Assembly: GCA_018500005.2 (NCBI GenBank)
Contig: JAHBAP020000033.1
Coordinates: 1 to 13,414 of the forward strand
From: Mycobacterium sp.
GTDB lineage: Bacteria; Actinomycetota; Actinomycetes; Mycobacteriales; Mycobacteriaceae
Direction: 5' to 3'
Length of the DNA stretch: 13,414 nucleotides
Below, one piece after another: positions 1 to 7,740 of this stretch. Position 1 is the stretch's first letter. Each line of letters opens with the position of its first letter. The notes under the pieces were generated by a model that was not told the DNA's origin, made no database searches, and worked only from the letters and a program-made list of their open reading frames with translations. The position numbers and the translations under genes were made by a program.

Positions 1-1073
1 AGGTAGCCTTGGCCCGGCGGGATTCGCCAGCCCGTGGCGGTCGGCATCTGGGATTCGCCAAGGCGCTCGTCAACGAGATGCCGCACACCCTGGCAGCCCT
101 CGAGGCCGGCGCGCTATCGGAGTGGCGTGCCACCCTCGTCGTGCGGGAGTCGGCCTGTCTCGACGTGGAGGACCGGCGCAGGCTCGACGCCGAATTATGC
201 TCGGATCTAAAGGGATTGGACGGTGTCGGTGATGCCGCGCTGACGGCGGCCGCCAAGGCGATCGCCTACCGTCTGGACCCGCACGCCGTGGTGGATCGCG
301 CCGCGAAAGCCAAGGAAGAGCGCGCCGTCACCATCCGACCGGCACCGGACACCATGACCTATGTGACTGCGCTACTGCCGGTGGCGCAGGGGGTTTCTGT
401 GTATGCCGCACTCAAGCGACAGGCGGACGTCTGTTGTGACGGGCGCTCGCGGGGACAGGTCATGGCCGACACGCTTTTCGAGCGCGTTACCGGTCGGTCC
501 GCCGCGCAGGCCGTGCCGGTGGCCGTCAACCTGGTGATCTCCGATCAGGCCTTGGTGGGGGTCGAGGGCGGTGCCGCTGCGATCGCCGGGTACGGGTCGG
601 TGCCGTCCTCTGTTGCGCAGAGCCTGATTGCCGCCGCGGTGGAAGATCCTGCCTCCCTGGCGTCACTGCGCAGGCTTTACGCCAAGCCGGCCAACGGGGC
701 GCTGGTGGCCATGGAATCCCGGTCGCGGTTGTTCCCCAAGGGGTTGGCCGAATTCATCGGACTTCGTGACCAGCGCTGTCGAACGCCCTACTGTGACGCA
801 CCCGTTCGCCACCGCGACCACGCCAAGCCGCACCGGCGGGGCGGACGGACCAGCGCCGTCAACGGGTTGGCGTGCTGCGAGCGCTGCAACTACACCAAGG
901 AGTGCGACGGCTGGACGGTCAGCGCAGGCATTGACGAAAACGGTTCGCACACAGCTACCTACACCACCCCGACGGGGGCGCACCATCACTCGACCGCGCC
1001 GCCGGTTCCGGGCACTCCGCGTAAACCGTTCAGCGATATCGAGGTGTGGCTGAACAACCGGCTCGCGTCTTAG
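1..1073 (+). CDS. DUF222 / HNH endonuclease domain protein (13E12 repeat family), 5'-truncated
   Basis: The reading frame is open from base 3 and the protein starts before the window; the TTG at 9 lies inside conserved DUF222 sequence (a VALARR stretch, then GGRHLG and ALVNEMPHT), so it is not the true start. About 356 residues are visible. Numbering from that TTG, the DUF222 domain covers roughly residues 1-240. The C-terminal HNH nuclease-like domain follows at about 250-302: paired cysteines C257 and C262, an RHRDH block (H268, D270, H271), an NG pair (N285, G286), and C290 and C293 followed by N294 and K297. That is the usual zinc-binding HNH arrangement of mycobacterial 13E12-type proteins, and all key residues are present. 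The family is multicopy in mycobacteria and its role is not established; nuclease activity is inferred from the domain. The gene converges on echA14, with overlapping stop codons. Confidence 0.9.
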   Translation, partial: VALARRDSPARGGRHLGFAKALVNEMPHTLAALEAGALSEWRATLVVRESACLDVEDRRRLDAELCSDLKGLDGVGDAALTAAAKAIAYRLDPHAVVDRAAKAKEERAVTIRPAPDTMTYVTALLPVAQGVSVYAALKRQADVCCDGRSRGQVMADTLFERVTGRSAAQAVPVAVNLVISDQALVGVEGGAAAIAGYGSVPSSVAQSLIAAAVEDPASLASLRRLYAKPANGALVAMESRSRLFPKGLAEFIGLRDQRCRTPYCDAPVRHRDHAKPHRRGGRTSAVNGLACCERCNYTKECDGWTVSAGIDENGSHTATYTTPTGAHHHSTAPPVPGTPRKPFSDIEVWLNNRLAS

Positions 1074-1822
1074 CGCTGCTGCGCGGCGGCCAGCCGGGCC
1101 TTGAACTCCGGGGATTCGATCGAGGTGGCCTGCGGGCCCAACTCGATGTTCTTCGCCGCCTCGTGGTGCTCGACGTCGTTGAAGCCGGGGATTGCGGTGG
1201 CACGCATCGATGCCTTGGTGGCCAGCACCACCTCGCGCGGTGCTGCCGCCGGACCGGCAGCCAGTTCCAGCGCCGAGGCCAGCGGATCTTCGGCGACCCG
1301 AAGTGCCAGGCCGTGACTCACCGCGTGCTCGGCGTCGAAACGCATCCCGAACAGCAGGGCAGCGCGAGCCACCTGCGGCCCGACCGCCCGTTGCAGCATC
1401 CAGGTCGCGCCACCGCCGGGATGGATGCCCAGTTTCTGGAAGCGCGGATCGAACATCGCATTCGGGCCGGCGATACGGATATCGGCGGCCAACGCCAGGT
1501 TCATCCCGGCGCCGACGGCTGCTCCGTTCACCGCCGCGATGGTCGGTAATGTGCAGCGGCCCACCGCCATGAATCCCGCATAGATCCGCTCTAGACCCTC
1601 GCGGGCGGCCGCACCCAGCGCCGACAGGTCCGCCCCCGCGCAGAACGCCTTACCCGCGCCGGTGACGATCACTGCGTGCACCTCGGTATCGGCCTCGGCG
1701 CGTTCGACGGCGTCCTTGAGTTGCTGCGACATCGCCTCAGTGACCGCGTTACGCCGGTCTGGGTCGTTGACCGTGACCACCGCAACCCGGTCGACCCCCT
1801 CATAAAGCACAAGATCCGCCAC
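1070..1822 (-). CDS. echA14: Crotonase-fold enoyl-CoA hydratase/isomerase family protein, EchA14-like
   Basis: A 250-residue crotonase, close to the usual 250-260. The N-terminal [10 protein letters not shown] block, the first oxyanion-hole segment [10 protein letters not shown] (residues 60-69), the second [17 protein letters not shown] (98-114) and the [18 protein letters not shown] stretch (131-148) define the family. The sequence closely resembles what I recall of M. tuberculosis EchA14 (Rv2486). The positions equivalent to rat hydratase Glu144 and Glu164 are Asn108 and Phe128, so ordinary hydratase chemistry is doubtful; acyl-CoA binding remains plausible. The frame is open upstream to 1975, but that would add a Gly/Arg-rich segment inside the neighbouring acyltransferase gene. 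I chose the GTG at 1822 because the crotonase fold begins there ([10 protein letters not shown]) and a TAGCCT box lies 8 bases upstream, which fits a leaderless transcript. The TAA stop overlaps the TAG of the convergent HNH gene. Confidence 0.88.
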   Translation of the reverse strand: MADLVLYEGVDRVAVVTVNDPDRRNAVTEAMSQQLKDAVERAEADTEVHAVIVTGAGKAFCAGADLSALGAAAREGLERIYAGFMAVGRCTLPTIAAVNGAAVGAGMNLALAADIRIAGPNAMFDPRFQKLGIHPGGGATWMLQRAVGPQVARAALLFGMRFDAEHAVSHGLALRVAEDPLASALELAAGPAAAPREVVLATKASMRATAIPGFNDVEHHEAAKNIELGPQATSIESPEFKARLAAAQQR

Positions 1823-1830
1823 GGAAACCG

Positions 1831-1836
1831 AGGCTA
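1831..1836 (-). promoter_or_regulatory. Predicted -10 box for leaderless echA14 transcript
   Basis: On the minus strand TAGCCT matches the mycobacterial SigA-type TANNNT hexamer and ends 8 bases before the GTG at 1822. Transcription would then begin at or next to the start codon. No Shine-Dalgarno sequence precedes that GTG and no good -35 hexamer is visible. The box sits in the 26-base gap after the upstream acyltransferase stop, so echA14 may have its own promoter despite the close spacing. Confidence 0.45.
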
Positions 1837-1848
1837 ACAGGACAGAGA

Positions 1849-3960
1849 TCAGCTCCGGGGGGCCATCGCCTGCTCGACGACCACCCCCACTGCCGGAGCC
1901 AGTGCCCGCGCGTAGGAGACCGTCAGGTGGTTGTCGTCGCGGAACACCAGATCGCTGCCGATCACCACCGGACACACCTCGGGGGAGCAGAACCAGTCGG
2001 AGACATCCGCATATTGGCCGCCGCCGTCACCGGTCGCCCGTGCCTCGGCGGCGATCCCGTCGGCGTTCAATCCGTCTGACCGCTGCGGTGCGCATGCCAG
2101 TGCGTCGTCGAGGTCGCCGGAAAGGCACACCGGTACATCAGTGCGCGGATCCGGAACCGGGCCGATTACCAGCACCCTCGCCCCCGTCGTCGCTCGCAGA
2201 TCGACTACCAATGCCGCCAGGGTCTCGATCCACTCGGGGTCGTAACTGGTGAAGCCGAAGTCTGCGCCATAGCGGCGCGACATGCTCAGCACGACCAGTC
2301 GGGGTTGCTCAGCGGCCAACTGGGCAACGGCCTCCTGCCGCCACTGCTCGCACTCCGCGTATTGCCGACCCAGATACGGGCTGATGATCGGAAGGTTCTG
2401 CAGTGGGCAGGTGACTTTGGCCATCGTCACCAACCGCCAATTGTGCTGCCGTGCAGCATCATCCAGTGCGGGATGCCACATCGCGGCATGCGAGTCGCCG
2501 ATCAGCGCGACGGTGGCTGCGCCGTCGGGATCGCCGGATACACAGTTCGGCACACCGACCTCGCGCCACGTTCGCACGCAGCCGTCGAAAAACACCGAGG
2601 GCTTGTCCATCGCCGCGTCGGTGAGTGGGGGAGAGAGATCAGCCGGGACCGCCCGGCTGCGGGCCGAGGCCGCAACAGCGGCGTGGATGGCCTCGAACGG
2701 ATCGGACCGGAAGGACTCGACGGGTTTTGCCGCGTCGTGCACCAGGGCTGCGGCGGCCGGGTTCCCGCGGCCGATCGGAGCGGGGACCAGCATGGGAAAC
2801 AGCAGGGCTGCGCTGACCGTTACAGCGGTGAGGGCACTACCCAGAACCAGGCTTCGGCCGGCTGAACCGCGCAACCTTCGCGCGTAGCGGACCGGTCGCT
2901 CCACGAAGCGGAGCGTCAGTGCCGCCAGGCCCAACGAGGCCAGCACCGCCGCAGCGCGGCCGGCCCAGCCCAGGGGGTGTCCGGCCACCAGTGGCACGAA
3001 AACCAGCAACGGCCAGTGCCACAGGTACCACGAATAAGACAGTCGCCCGACCGCCCGCATCCATGAGCGGGATAGCAGGCGGCCGGCGCCCCAGGTCGGT
3101 CTCGCGCACCCTGCCGCGATCACCAGGGCGGTGCCCAGCACCGGAACCAGCGCTGCGGTTCCCGGATAAGCCGTCCGCTCGTCGAGGCGGACGATCGCCG
3201 TGCCGATCATCGCGAGGCCGCCGACCCCGAACAACGTCGCGAATCCCGGTGGCAGCCGTCGCCACATCGGAACCGATAGCGCGATCAGTCCACCGACGGC
3301 CAGCTCCCAGGCCCGGGTGGGCAGCGAGAAGAAGGCCCAAGGCGGCGACGTGTGGGTCCAGCGCACCGACAACGTCAACGAGCCCGTGATCACCACGGCC
3401 AAGGCGGCCAGATATGCCGCGCGACCATGCCGGAGAAGTAGTCCGATCCCGATCATCAGGGCGGGCCAGAGCAGATAGAACTGCTCCTCTACTCCCAATG
3501 ACCAGTAGTGCTGAAAGGGTGACGGTGCGCTGTGGCCGAGGTAGTCGGTCCCAGTCATGGCGAACCGGTAGTTCCCCGCGTAGAGCGCGCTGGCCAGGCC
3601 GTCGTCGAGTACCGACCGAGCCTGCAGGGGCGGCAGCAGTGCGGTGGCGGTCGCCGCGGTGGCTACCAGTACCACCGCGGCCGCCGGTAGAAGTCGGCGG
3701 GCGCGCGCGGCGTAGAAACCGGCCAAGTTCAGGCGGCCCGTTGCGGAGAGTTCCGACCACAGCAGTCCAGTGATCAAGAACCCGGAGATGACGAAGAAGA
3801 CGTCGACGCCGACGAAGCCGCCGGTGGTCACACCGGCATGGAAGGCGACCACGGCCAGCACCGCCACGGCACGCAGACCTTCGATATCCGGCCGGAACTG
3901 CGGCCTCGGCCGTCGCGGCTGGGGCCCTCGCACGCACACATCATGGTCGCGTAGCGGCAC
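1849..3960 (-). CDS. Membrane acyltransferase (acyltransferase 3 / OafA-like) with C-terminal SGNH domain
   Basis: A 703-residue two-domain protein. Residues about 22-390 form the multi-pass acyltransferase-3 domain. It opens with [22 protein letters not shown] (R23, D25, E27, R30, catalytic-type H41), continues with [11 protein letters not shown] (51-61) and [15 protein letters not shown] (152-166), then further hydrophobic helices including WYLWHWPLL (311-319). The C-terminal part (about 450-703) is an SGNH esterase-like domain: [10 protein letters not shown] with nucleophile S490, and RDDNHLT with D675/D676 and H678. Proteins of this fusion type transfer acyl groups, often acetyl or succinyl, onto envelope glycans or glycolipids; the membrane domain carries the acyl group across and the SGNH domain acts outside. 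The substrate here is unknown. The GTG at 3960 is used; in-frame GTGs at codons 8 and 10 are alternatives. It starts 29 bases after the response-regulator stop and is probably co-transcribed with it. Confidence 0.92.
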   Translation of the reverse strand: MPLRDHDVCVRGPQPRRPRPQFRPDIEGLRAVAVLAVVAFHAGVTTGGFVGVDVFFVISGFLITGLLWSELSATGRLNLAGFYAARARRLLPAAAVVLVATAATATALLPPLQARSVLDDGLASALYAGNYRFAMTGTDYLGHSAPSPFQHYWSLGVEEQFYLLWPALMIGIGLLLRHGRAAYLAALAVVITGSLTLSVRWTHTSPPWAFFSLPTRAWELAVGGLIALSVPMWRRLPPGFATLFGVGGLAMIGTAIVRLDERTAYPGTAALVPVLGTALVIAAGCARPTWGAGRLLSRSWMRAVGRLSYSWYLWHWPLLVFVPLVAGHPLGWAGRAAAVLASLGLAALTLRFVERPVRYARRLRGSAGRSLVLGSALTAVTVSAALLFPMLVPAPIGRGNPAAAALVHDAAKPVESFRSDPFEAIHAAVAASARSRAVPADLSPPLTDAAMDKPSVFFDGCVRTWREVGVPNCVSGDPDGAATVALIGDSHAAMWHPALDDAARQHNWRLVTMAKVTCPLQNLPIISPYLGRQYAECEQWRQEAVAQLAAEQPRLVVLSMSRRYGADFGFTSYDPEWIETLAALVVDLRATTGARVLVIGPVPDPRTDVPVCLSGDLDDALACAPQRSDGLNADGIAAEARATGDGGGQYADVSDWFCSPEVCPVVIGSDLVFRDDNHLTVSYARALAPAVGVVVEQAMAPRS

Positions 3961-3989
3961 TCGGCGCGGTTGCCACGCCCGCCGCCGGT

Positions 3990-4640
3990 CTAGGTGCCGG
4001 CTCTCAGGTCGCTCAGTCCGACAATGCCGTCTTCGATGGCCCTGGCCAGAAGTGCTGATTTGGTCGCCGCCGCACGGCCGGCATTCGCGTACTTGATGCG
4101 TACCCGTTGCAGATGGGTGCGGACCGTCGCTGGCGCGATATGCAACAAGCGCGCGACATCTTCCTTACTGTCGGTGCGCAGCCAGGCCCGCAGGACCTGC
4201 TTCTCCCGGTCTGAAAGATTCAGCCGTCCCAGCCGTTGCGACCCGTCCAGGGCGGCGCCCATGCGGGGACTGACATACCCTTGGCCGACTCCGGCTTCGG
4301 TCAGTGCTGCGATCAGGTGGTCCATCCCGTCGGCTTTGGCCACATAGGACAGTGCGCCGGCGTCGAGACTGGACAGGATCACCTCCGGTGCGGTCAGTCG
4401 CGAATAGACCACCACTGCGGGACCGGCGGCGCAGAGTTCGCGGAGGCAATCCAGGCCGGGAGCATGGCCGTCCTCCTGGATCTCGGTCACGAGCACGTCG
4501 ACCGCGGGATTGCCCGCAAGCCAGGCCAGATACTCAACCGGATGGGCGAAACTGCCGACGACACTGCGTCGCTCGCCGGAAAGGCAGGATGCGATACCTG
4601 CTCGAACGACGTCGTGCTCATCGACCACCGCCACCCGCAT
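3990..4640 (-). CDS. LuxR/NarL-type response regulator, atypical receiver
   Basis: With the ATG at 4640 the protein has 216 residues, normal for the NarL family. The receiver domain (1-118) starts MRVAVVDEHDVVRAG with acidic residues D7 and E8. It keeps the switch Ser (S80, VVVYS) and the conserved Lys (K102, YVAK). The usual phospho-Asp position in the DVLVTEIQED stretch is Glu53, so conventional phosphorylation is unlikely. The C-terminal helix-turn-helix (about 139-205) reads LNLSDREKQVLRAWL, then DVARLLHIAPATVRTHLQRVRIKY, a typical LuxR/GerE DNA-binding unit. The frame extends upstream to TTG codons at 4658 and 4706. The 4658 TTG has a G-rich tract 4 bases before it and could be the real start (222 residues). 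No histidine kinase gene is adjacent. The downstream acyltransferase gene is the likely operon partner and possible target. Confidence 0.88.
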   Translation of the reverse strand: MRVAVVDEHDVVRAGIASCLSGERRSVVGSFAHPVEYLAWLAGNPAVDVLVTEIQEDGHAPGLDCLRELCAAGPAVVVYSRLTAPEVILSSLDAGALSYVAKADGMDHLIAALTEAGVGQGYVSPRMGAALDGSQRLGRLNLSDREKQVLRAWLRTDSKEDVARLLHIAPATVRTHLQRVRIKYANAGRAAATKSALLARAIEDGIVGLSDLRAGT

Positions 4641-4710
4641 GCGGACCGAAGCCGTCAATTTTCCCCCCGACGCCGAAGACGCGTTGTCTCGCGTCCCAGC
4701 GGACAAGAGT

Positions 4711-4716
4711 AATTTA
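4711..4716 (-). promoter_or_regulatory. Possible -10 box upstream of the response regulator
   Basis: TAAATT on the minus strand fits TANNNT, in the only AT-rich patch between the tRNA and the regulator. It would start transcription near 4703-4704 and give a leader of about 60 bases to the ATG at 4640. No convincing -35 is visible. Read-through from the tRNA promoter is an alternative. Confidence 0.3.
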
Positions 4717-4733
4717 CGGCCGCGGCGAAAAAG

Positions 4734-4807
4734 TGCCCCCGGCAGGAATCGAACCTGCGACCTAGGGATTAGAAGGCCCTTGCTCTATCCAACTGAGCTA
4801 CGGAGGC
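4734..4807 (-). tRNA. tRNA-Arg (anticodon UCU)
   Basis: The minus strand folds as a complete 74-base tRNA. The acceptor stem GCCTCCG pairs with CGGGGGC, including one G-U wobble. The D stem is GCTC/GAGC, and the T arm is GCAGG-TTCGATT-CCTGC. The anticodon loop CTTCTAA gives UCU at 4771-4773, with U33 and A37, so it reads AGA/AGG, rare codons in a GC-rich genome. The discriminator base is A and no CCA tail is encoded. The anticodon stem ends in a C31-U39 mismatch. A short T run follows the 3' end on the minus strand, without a clear terminator hairpin. Confidence 0.96.
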
Positions 4808-4817
4808 AACGCACCAG

Positions 4818-4823
4818 AGTGTA
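4818..4823 (-). promoter_or_regulatory. Predicted -10 box for tRNA-Arg
   Basis: TACACT on the minus strand fits TANNNT and ends 10 bases before the mature tRNA 5' end, leaving a very short 5' leader. A TTGGCG at 4838-4843 could be the -35, but the spacer is only 14 bases, shorter than usual. The region 4808-4941 is the divergent intergenic space between the tRNA and lipQ. Confidence 0.45.
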
Positions 4824-4928
4824 TCCGCGTCGTGTCGCGCCAACTGATTTATCGCCCGTGGTCTGCGCAGACGCCGTCAACCTACCGATGGTCACGGGGA
4901 AATAACGTTGTTGGCCACCGCTATTGGT

Positions 4929-4934
4929 TAGCGT
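4929..4934 (+). promoter_or_regulatory. Predicted -10 box for leaderless lipQ transcript
   Basis: TAGCGT matches TANNNT and ends 7 bases before the ATG at 4942, the spacing typical of mycobacterial leaderless genes in which the first base of the start codon is +1. No Shine-Dalgarno sequence precedes the ATG, which agrees with this. A weak TTGTTG lies at 4908-4913. Confidence 0.55.
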
Positions 4935-4941
4935 GCCTGAC

Positions 4942-6147
4942 ATGAGCATCGCGATCGACGCGGTTCCGGCTGCCTGTACCAGGGCGTTGCACGCCGGTTC
5001 GCTGGTGCTGCGCGGTTCACCGGCGCTGGCTAGTTGGGTGCTGGGCTGGCTGGCCACCGAGCTCTCGCCGCACGCCCTGACCGGCCATGCGCTGTCCGCG
5101 CTGCCGCTGCCGCTGGAGCAGGCGGCCTGCGGACTGGCCGCGGGTCGGGTCGACACCGTGCTGCGGACCGCGCTGCAGGACACCTTCGGCGAGGACTATC
5201 TGACGGCGGTGCACCATCCGCTTGAGAACTACACCGCGCGCAAGCCGACCCTGGCCGGTCTGGGGAAGGCCATGCGTCACCGAAAGCGTTACGCCGCGAC
5301 CACCACGAACATCTCCTACGGACCCGGCGGCAGTCGCAATCTGCTCGACGTCTGGCGCCGTCCCGACCTGCCGGCCGACCAACCGGCACCAGTGCTGATT
5401 CAGATCCCCGGCGGTGGGTGGTCGGTCAACAGCAAACGCGGTCAGGCGTACCCGCTGATGACCCGGATGGTCGAGTTGGGCTGGATCTGCGTATCGATCA
5501 ACTACAGCCGAAGTCCGCGCAACGCGTGGCCGTCGCACATCGTCGACGTCAAGCGGGCCATCGCCTGGGTGCGCGACAACATCGCCGAGTTCGGCGGTGA
5601 CCCTGATTTCATCGCACTCACCGGCGGTTCAGCGGGTGGTCACCTGAGCTCGCTGGCCGCGCTGACCCCGGATGACCGCAGCCTGCAGCCCGGGTTCGAG
5701 GACGCCGACACCAGCGTGCAGGCCGCCGTCCCGTTCTACGGGGTGTATGACCTCACCGACCACGGTTCGCTGCACAAGCTGACCATGCCATTGCTGGAAC
5801 GCCTCGTCATCCAGCGTCGGCTGGATGAGAACCGCGAGATCTACGAGGCGGCGTCGCCGAGGTTGCGCGCCCACCGGGACGCTCCGCCGTTCTTCATCCT
5901 GCACGGCGAGAACGACCTCGTGGTTCCGCTCACGCAGGCCCGCGGGTTCGAGACCGCGTTGCGTTCGGCGGGAGCCGCGACGGTGGCCTACGCGGAGGTT
6001 CCTGACGCCCACCACGCTTTCGACGCGATCGGGACGCTGCGATGCCAGTTGACCGCCGAAGCGGTCGCAGCTTTCCTGGGCATCGTCTACGGCCGCCACC
6101 TGGCGGCGGGCGCGGGAAGCGCGACGGCGATCCGCCCCGCGGGCTGA
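4942..6147 (+). CDS. lipQ: Alpha/beta-hydrolase carboxylesterase, LipQ-like
   Basis: A 401-residue protein. The N-terminal ~120 residues are Ala/Leu-rich and not recognised as a catalytic domain. The alpha/beta-hydrolase domain covers about 120-385. The nucleophile elbow LTGGSAGGHLSS carries S230, HGENDLVVP carries the acid D325, and DAHHAF carries the histidine (H358, less likely H357). The oxyanion segment is IPGGGW (155-160), with Pro where hormone-sensitive-lipase-like esterases usually have His. Position before the WS/DGAT-plsC-plsB2 operon and opposite echA14 matches M. tuberculosis lipQ (Rv2485c). It would hydrolyse acyl esters, perhaps glycerolipids made by the downstream enzymes; the substrate is not visible from sequence. 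I chose the ATG at 4942 over the TTG at 4924 and GTG at 4933 because it sits exactly at the predicted transcription start. It ends 102 bases before the next gene. Confidence 0.88.
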   Translation: MSIAIDAVPAACTRALHAGSLVLRGSPALASWVLGWLATELSPHALTGHALSALPLPLEQAACGLAAGRVDTVLRTALQDTFGEDYLTAVHHPLENYTARKPTLAGLGKAMRHRKRYAATTTNISYGPGGSRNLLDVWRRPDLPADQPAPVLIQIPGGGWSVNSKRGQAYPLMTRMVELGWICVSINYSRSPRNAWPSHIVDVKRAIAWVRDNIAEFGGDPDFIALTGGSAGGHLSSLAALTPDDRSLQPGFEDADTSVQAAVPFYGVYDLTDHGSLHKLTMPLLERLVIQRRLDENREIYEAASPRLRAHRDAPPFFILHGENDLVVPLTQARGFETALRSAGAATVAYAEVPDAHHAFDAIGTLRCQLTAEAVAAFLGIVYGRHLAAGAGSATAIRPAG

Positions 6148-6186
6148 TCCCGACAGCAATCGACCCCGCCGTGAGCGGGCTCCGAC

Positions 6187-6192
6187 TAGCGT
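6187..6192 (+). promoter_or_regulatory. Predicted -10 box for the WS/DGAT-plsC-plsB2 operon
   Basis: A TAGCGT hexamer lies in the 102-base gap after lipQ. It would give a start near 6199-6200 and a leader of about 50 bases. Unlike lipQ, this gene has a strong ribosome-binding site, so a leadered transcript is expected. Read-through from lipQ is also possible because no strong terminator is seen in the gap. Confidence 0.4.
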
Positions 6193-6236
6193 GATGTGGC
6201 GGCCTGACTGGGTCCGGCGCCCAGAAGACACGTGGT

Positions 6237-6243
6237 GAGGAGG
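6237..6243 (+). promoter_or_regulatory. Strong Shine-Dalgarno site deciding the WS/DGAT start
   Basis: GAGGAGG lies 6 bases before the ATG at 6250. It selects that ATG over the in-frame GTGs at 6232 and 6235, which lie before or overlap the site. It is one of the strongest ribosome-binding sites in the window. Confidence 0.8.
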
Positions 6244-6249
6244 TATCGA

Positions 6250-7740
6250 ATGAGCAGCCCGAGCGGCTCCGAGGGTGACTCCGGGATGCCCGACGAGTTG
6301 GGCGCCTTCGACCTTCTGATGCACCGCGGGGAGGCCAATCCGCGCACCCGATCGGGAATCATGGCGTGCGAGATCCTTGACACCGCACCGGACTGGGAGC
6401 GGTTCCGAACCCTCTTCGAGAACGCCTCCCGCAAGGTTCTGCGGCTGCGCCAGAAGGTCGTCATGCCGACGCTGCCGACCGCCCCGGCGCGATGGGTCAT
6501 CGACCCGGACTTCAATCTCGACTTCCACGTTCGACGGGTCCGCGTTCCCCGGCCCGGCACCCTGCGCGACGTGCTCGACCTCGCCGAGGTGATGCTGCAG
6601 TCACCGCTCGACATCTCCCGGCCGTTGTGGACCGCCACCCTGGTCGAAGGCCTCAAGGGCGGCCAGGCAGCCACCCTGCTGCACCTCAGCCACGCGGTCA
6701 CCGACGGGGTGGGGGCCACCGCGATGTTCGCCGAGATTTACGACCTGGAGCGCGACGCCCGTCCGCGGCCCGTCCCGCCGCTTCCGGTCCCCGAGGACAT
6801 CACCGCCAACGACATCATGTTCGATGGCCTCAACCGTCTGCCGGGTGCGATCGTGGGGGGACTCGTTGACGCTGTCTCCGGTGGCCTCGGATTGGTCGGG
6901 AAGGTGGCCACTCGCCCCGCCTCGGCGGTGTTCGGTGCAATCGAGTACGCGCGGTCCGGGCTGCGGATGACGCGTCGGGCGGCCGTCCCCTCTCCGCTGC
7001 TGCGGCGGCGGAGTCTGTCCACTCGCACCGAGGCCATCGAGATGAATCTCGGCGATCTACACCGGGCTGCACACGCCGCGGAGGGGTCGATCAACGACGC
7101 CTACCTAGCCGGTCTGTGTGGTGCGTTGCGTCGGTACCACGCCGAACTGGGCGTACAGATCAATTCGCTACCGATGGCGGTGCCGGTCAACCTGCGGGCC
7201 GAGGCCGACCCCGCCGGCGGCAACCGCTTCGCCGGGGTCAATCTGGCCGCCCCGATCGGCGTCGCCGACCCGTTGGCGCGGATCCAGAAGATCCGCAAGC
7301 AGATGATCTCCCGGCGCGAAGAGCCGGCAATCGACCTGATCGGAGCGGTCGCCCCGGTGCTGAGCCTGCTTCCCGACGCGGTGCTGGAAGCGGTCAGCGG
7401 ATCGGTGATCGCCTCGGACGTGCAGGCCAGCAATGTCCCGATCTACCCGGGAGACACCTATATCGCGGGTGCAAAAGTGTTGCGGCAGTACGGTATCGGT
7501 CCGTTGCCCGGCGTCGCCATGATGGTGGTGCTGGTGTCCCGTGGTGGCTACGCGACCATCACCTCCCGTTACGACCGCGCTGCCATCGCCCACCCGGACC
7601 TTTGGGCCCAGTGCCTTCGGCAGGGCTTCGACGAGGTTCTCGCATTGGCCGGCGCCCCCAGAGTTCACGTTGTCCCGGCATCGTTTCCCGACGAAGCCGA
7701 ACCCCCGAAGTACAAGAACGGATCGGTGGCGTACTCATGA
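6250..7740 (+). CDS. WS/DGAT family diacylglycerol O-acyltransferase (Rv2484c-like)
   Basis: A 496-residue wax ester synthase/diacylglycerol acyltransferase-type protein, close to the family's usual 450-500. The N-terminal half has the early LGAFDLLMHRGE segment (17-28), SPLDISRPLW (118-127) and the catalytic block HLSHAVTDGVGA (145-156). The HHxxxDG motif therefore reads SHAVTDG: the second, catalytic-type His (H148) and Asp152 are kept and the first His is Ser147. The C-terminal half (about 255-470) has NDAYLAGLCGALRRY, PVNLRAE (312-318) and the ASNVPIYPGD segment (393-402), as in WS/DGAT proteins. Known members esterify diacylglycerol or fatty alcohols with acyl-CoA to make triacylglycerol or wax esters at the membrane; activity of this member is inferred. 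The last four bases overlap the plsC start (ATGA), indicating translational coupling with the phospholipid enzymes. Confidence 0.9.
   Translation: MSSPSGSEGDSGMPDELGAFDLLMHRGEANPRTRSGIMACEILDTAPDWERFRTLFENASRKVLRLRQKVVMPTLPTAPARWVIDPDFNLDFHVRRVRVPRPGTLRDVLDLAEVMLQSPLDISRPLWTATLVEGLKGGQAATLLHLSHAVTDGVGATAMFAEIYDLERDARPRPVPPLPVPEDITANDIMFDGLNRLPGAIVGGLVDAVSGGLGLVGKVATRPASAVFGAIEYARSGLRMTRRAAVPSPLLRRRSLSTRTEAIEMNLGDLHRAAHAAEGSINDAYLAGLCGALRRYHAELGVQINSLPMAVPVNLRAEADPAGGNRFAGVNLAAPIGVADPLARIQKIRKQMISRREEPAIDLIGAVAPVLSLLPDAVLEAVSGSVIASDVQASNVPIYPGDTYIAGAKVLRQYGIGPLPGVAMMVVLVSRGGYATITSRYDRAAIAHPDLWAQCLRQGFDEVLALAGAPRVHVVPASFPDEAEPPKYKNGSVAYS

Noticed and set aside
1823..1975. Upstream extension of echA14 to a start at 1975
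   Set aside because: The added 51 residues are Gly/Arg-rich, overlap the SGNH coding sequence, and resemble nothing at crotonase N-termini.
4734..4807. tRNA-Arg as an att site of an integrated element
   Set aside because: I saw no second copy of the tRNA 3' end in the window and no integrase; the neighbouring genes are not mobile-element genes.
4924..4941. TTG (4924) or GTG (4933) as the lipQ start
   Set aside because: Both lie before or within the predicted -10 region, and neither has a Shine-Dalgarno site; the ATG at 4942 fits the promoter spacing.
6165..6179. Hairpin CCCGC-loop-GCGGG between lipQ and the WS/DGAT gene as a terminator
   Set aside because: The stem has only 5 pairs with a 5-base loop and no T run, so it is expected by chance in GC-rich DNA.
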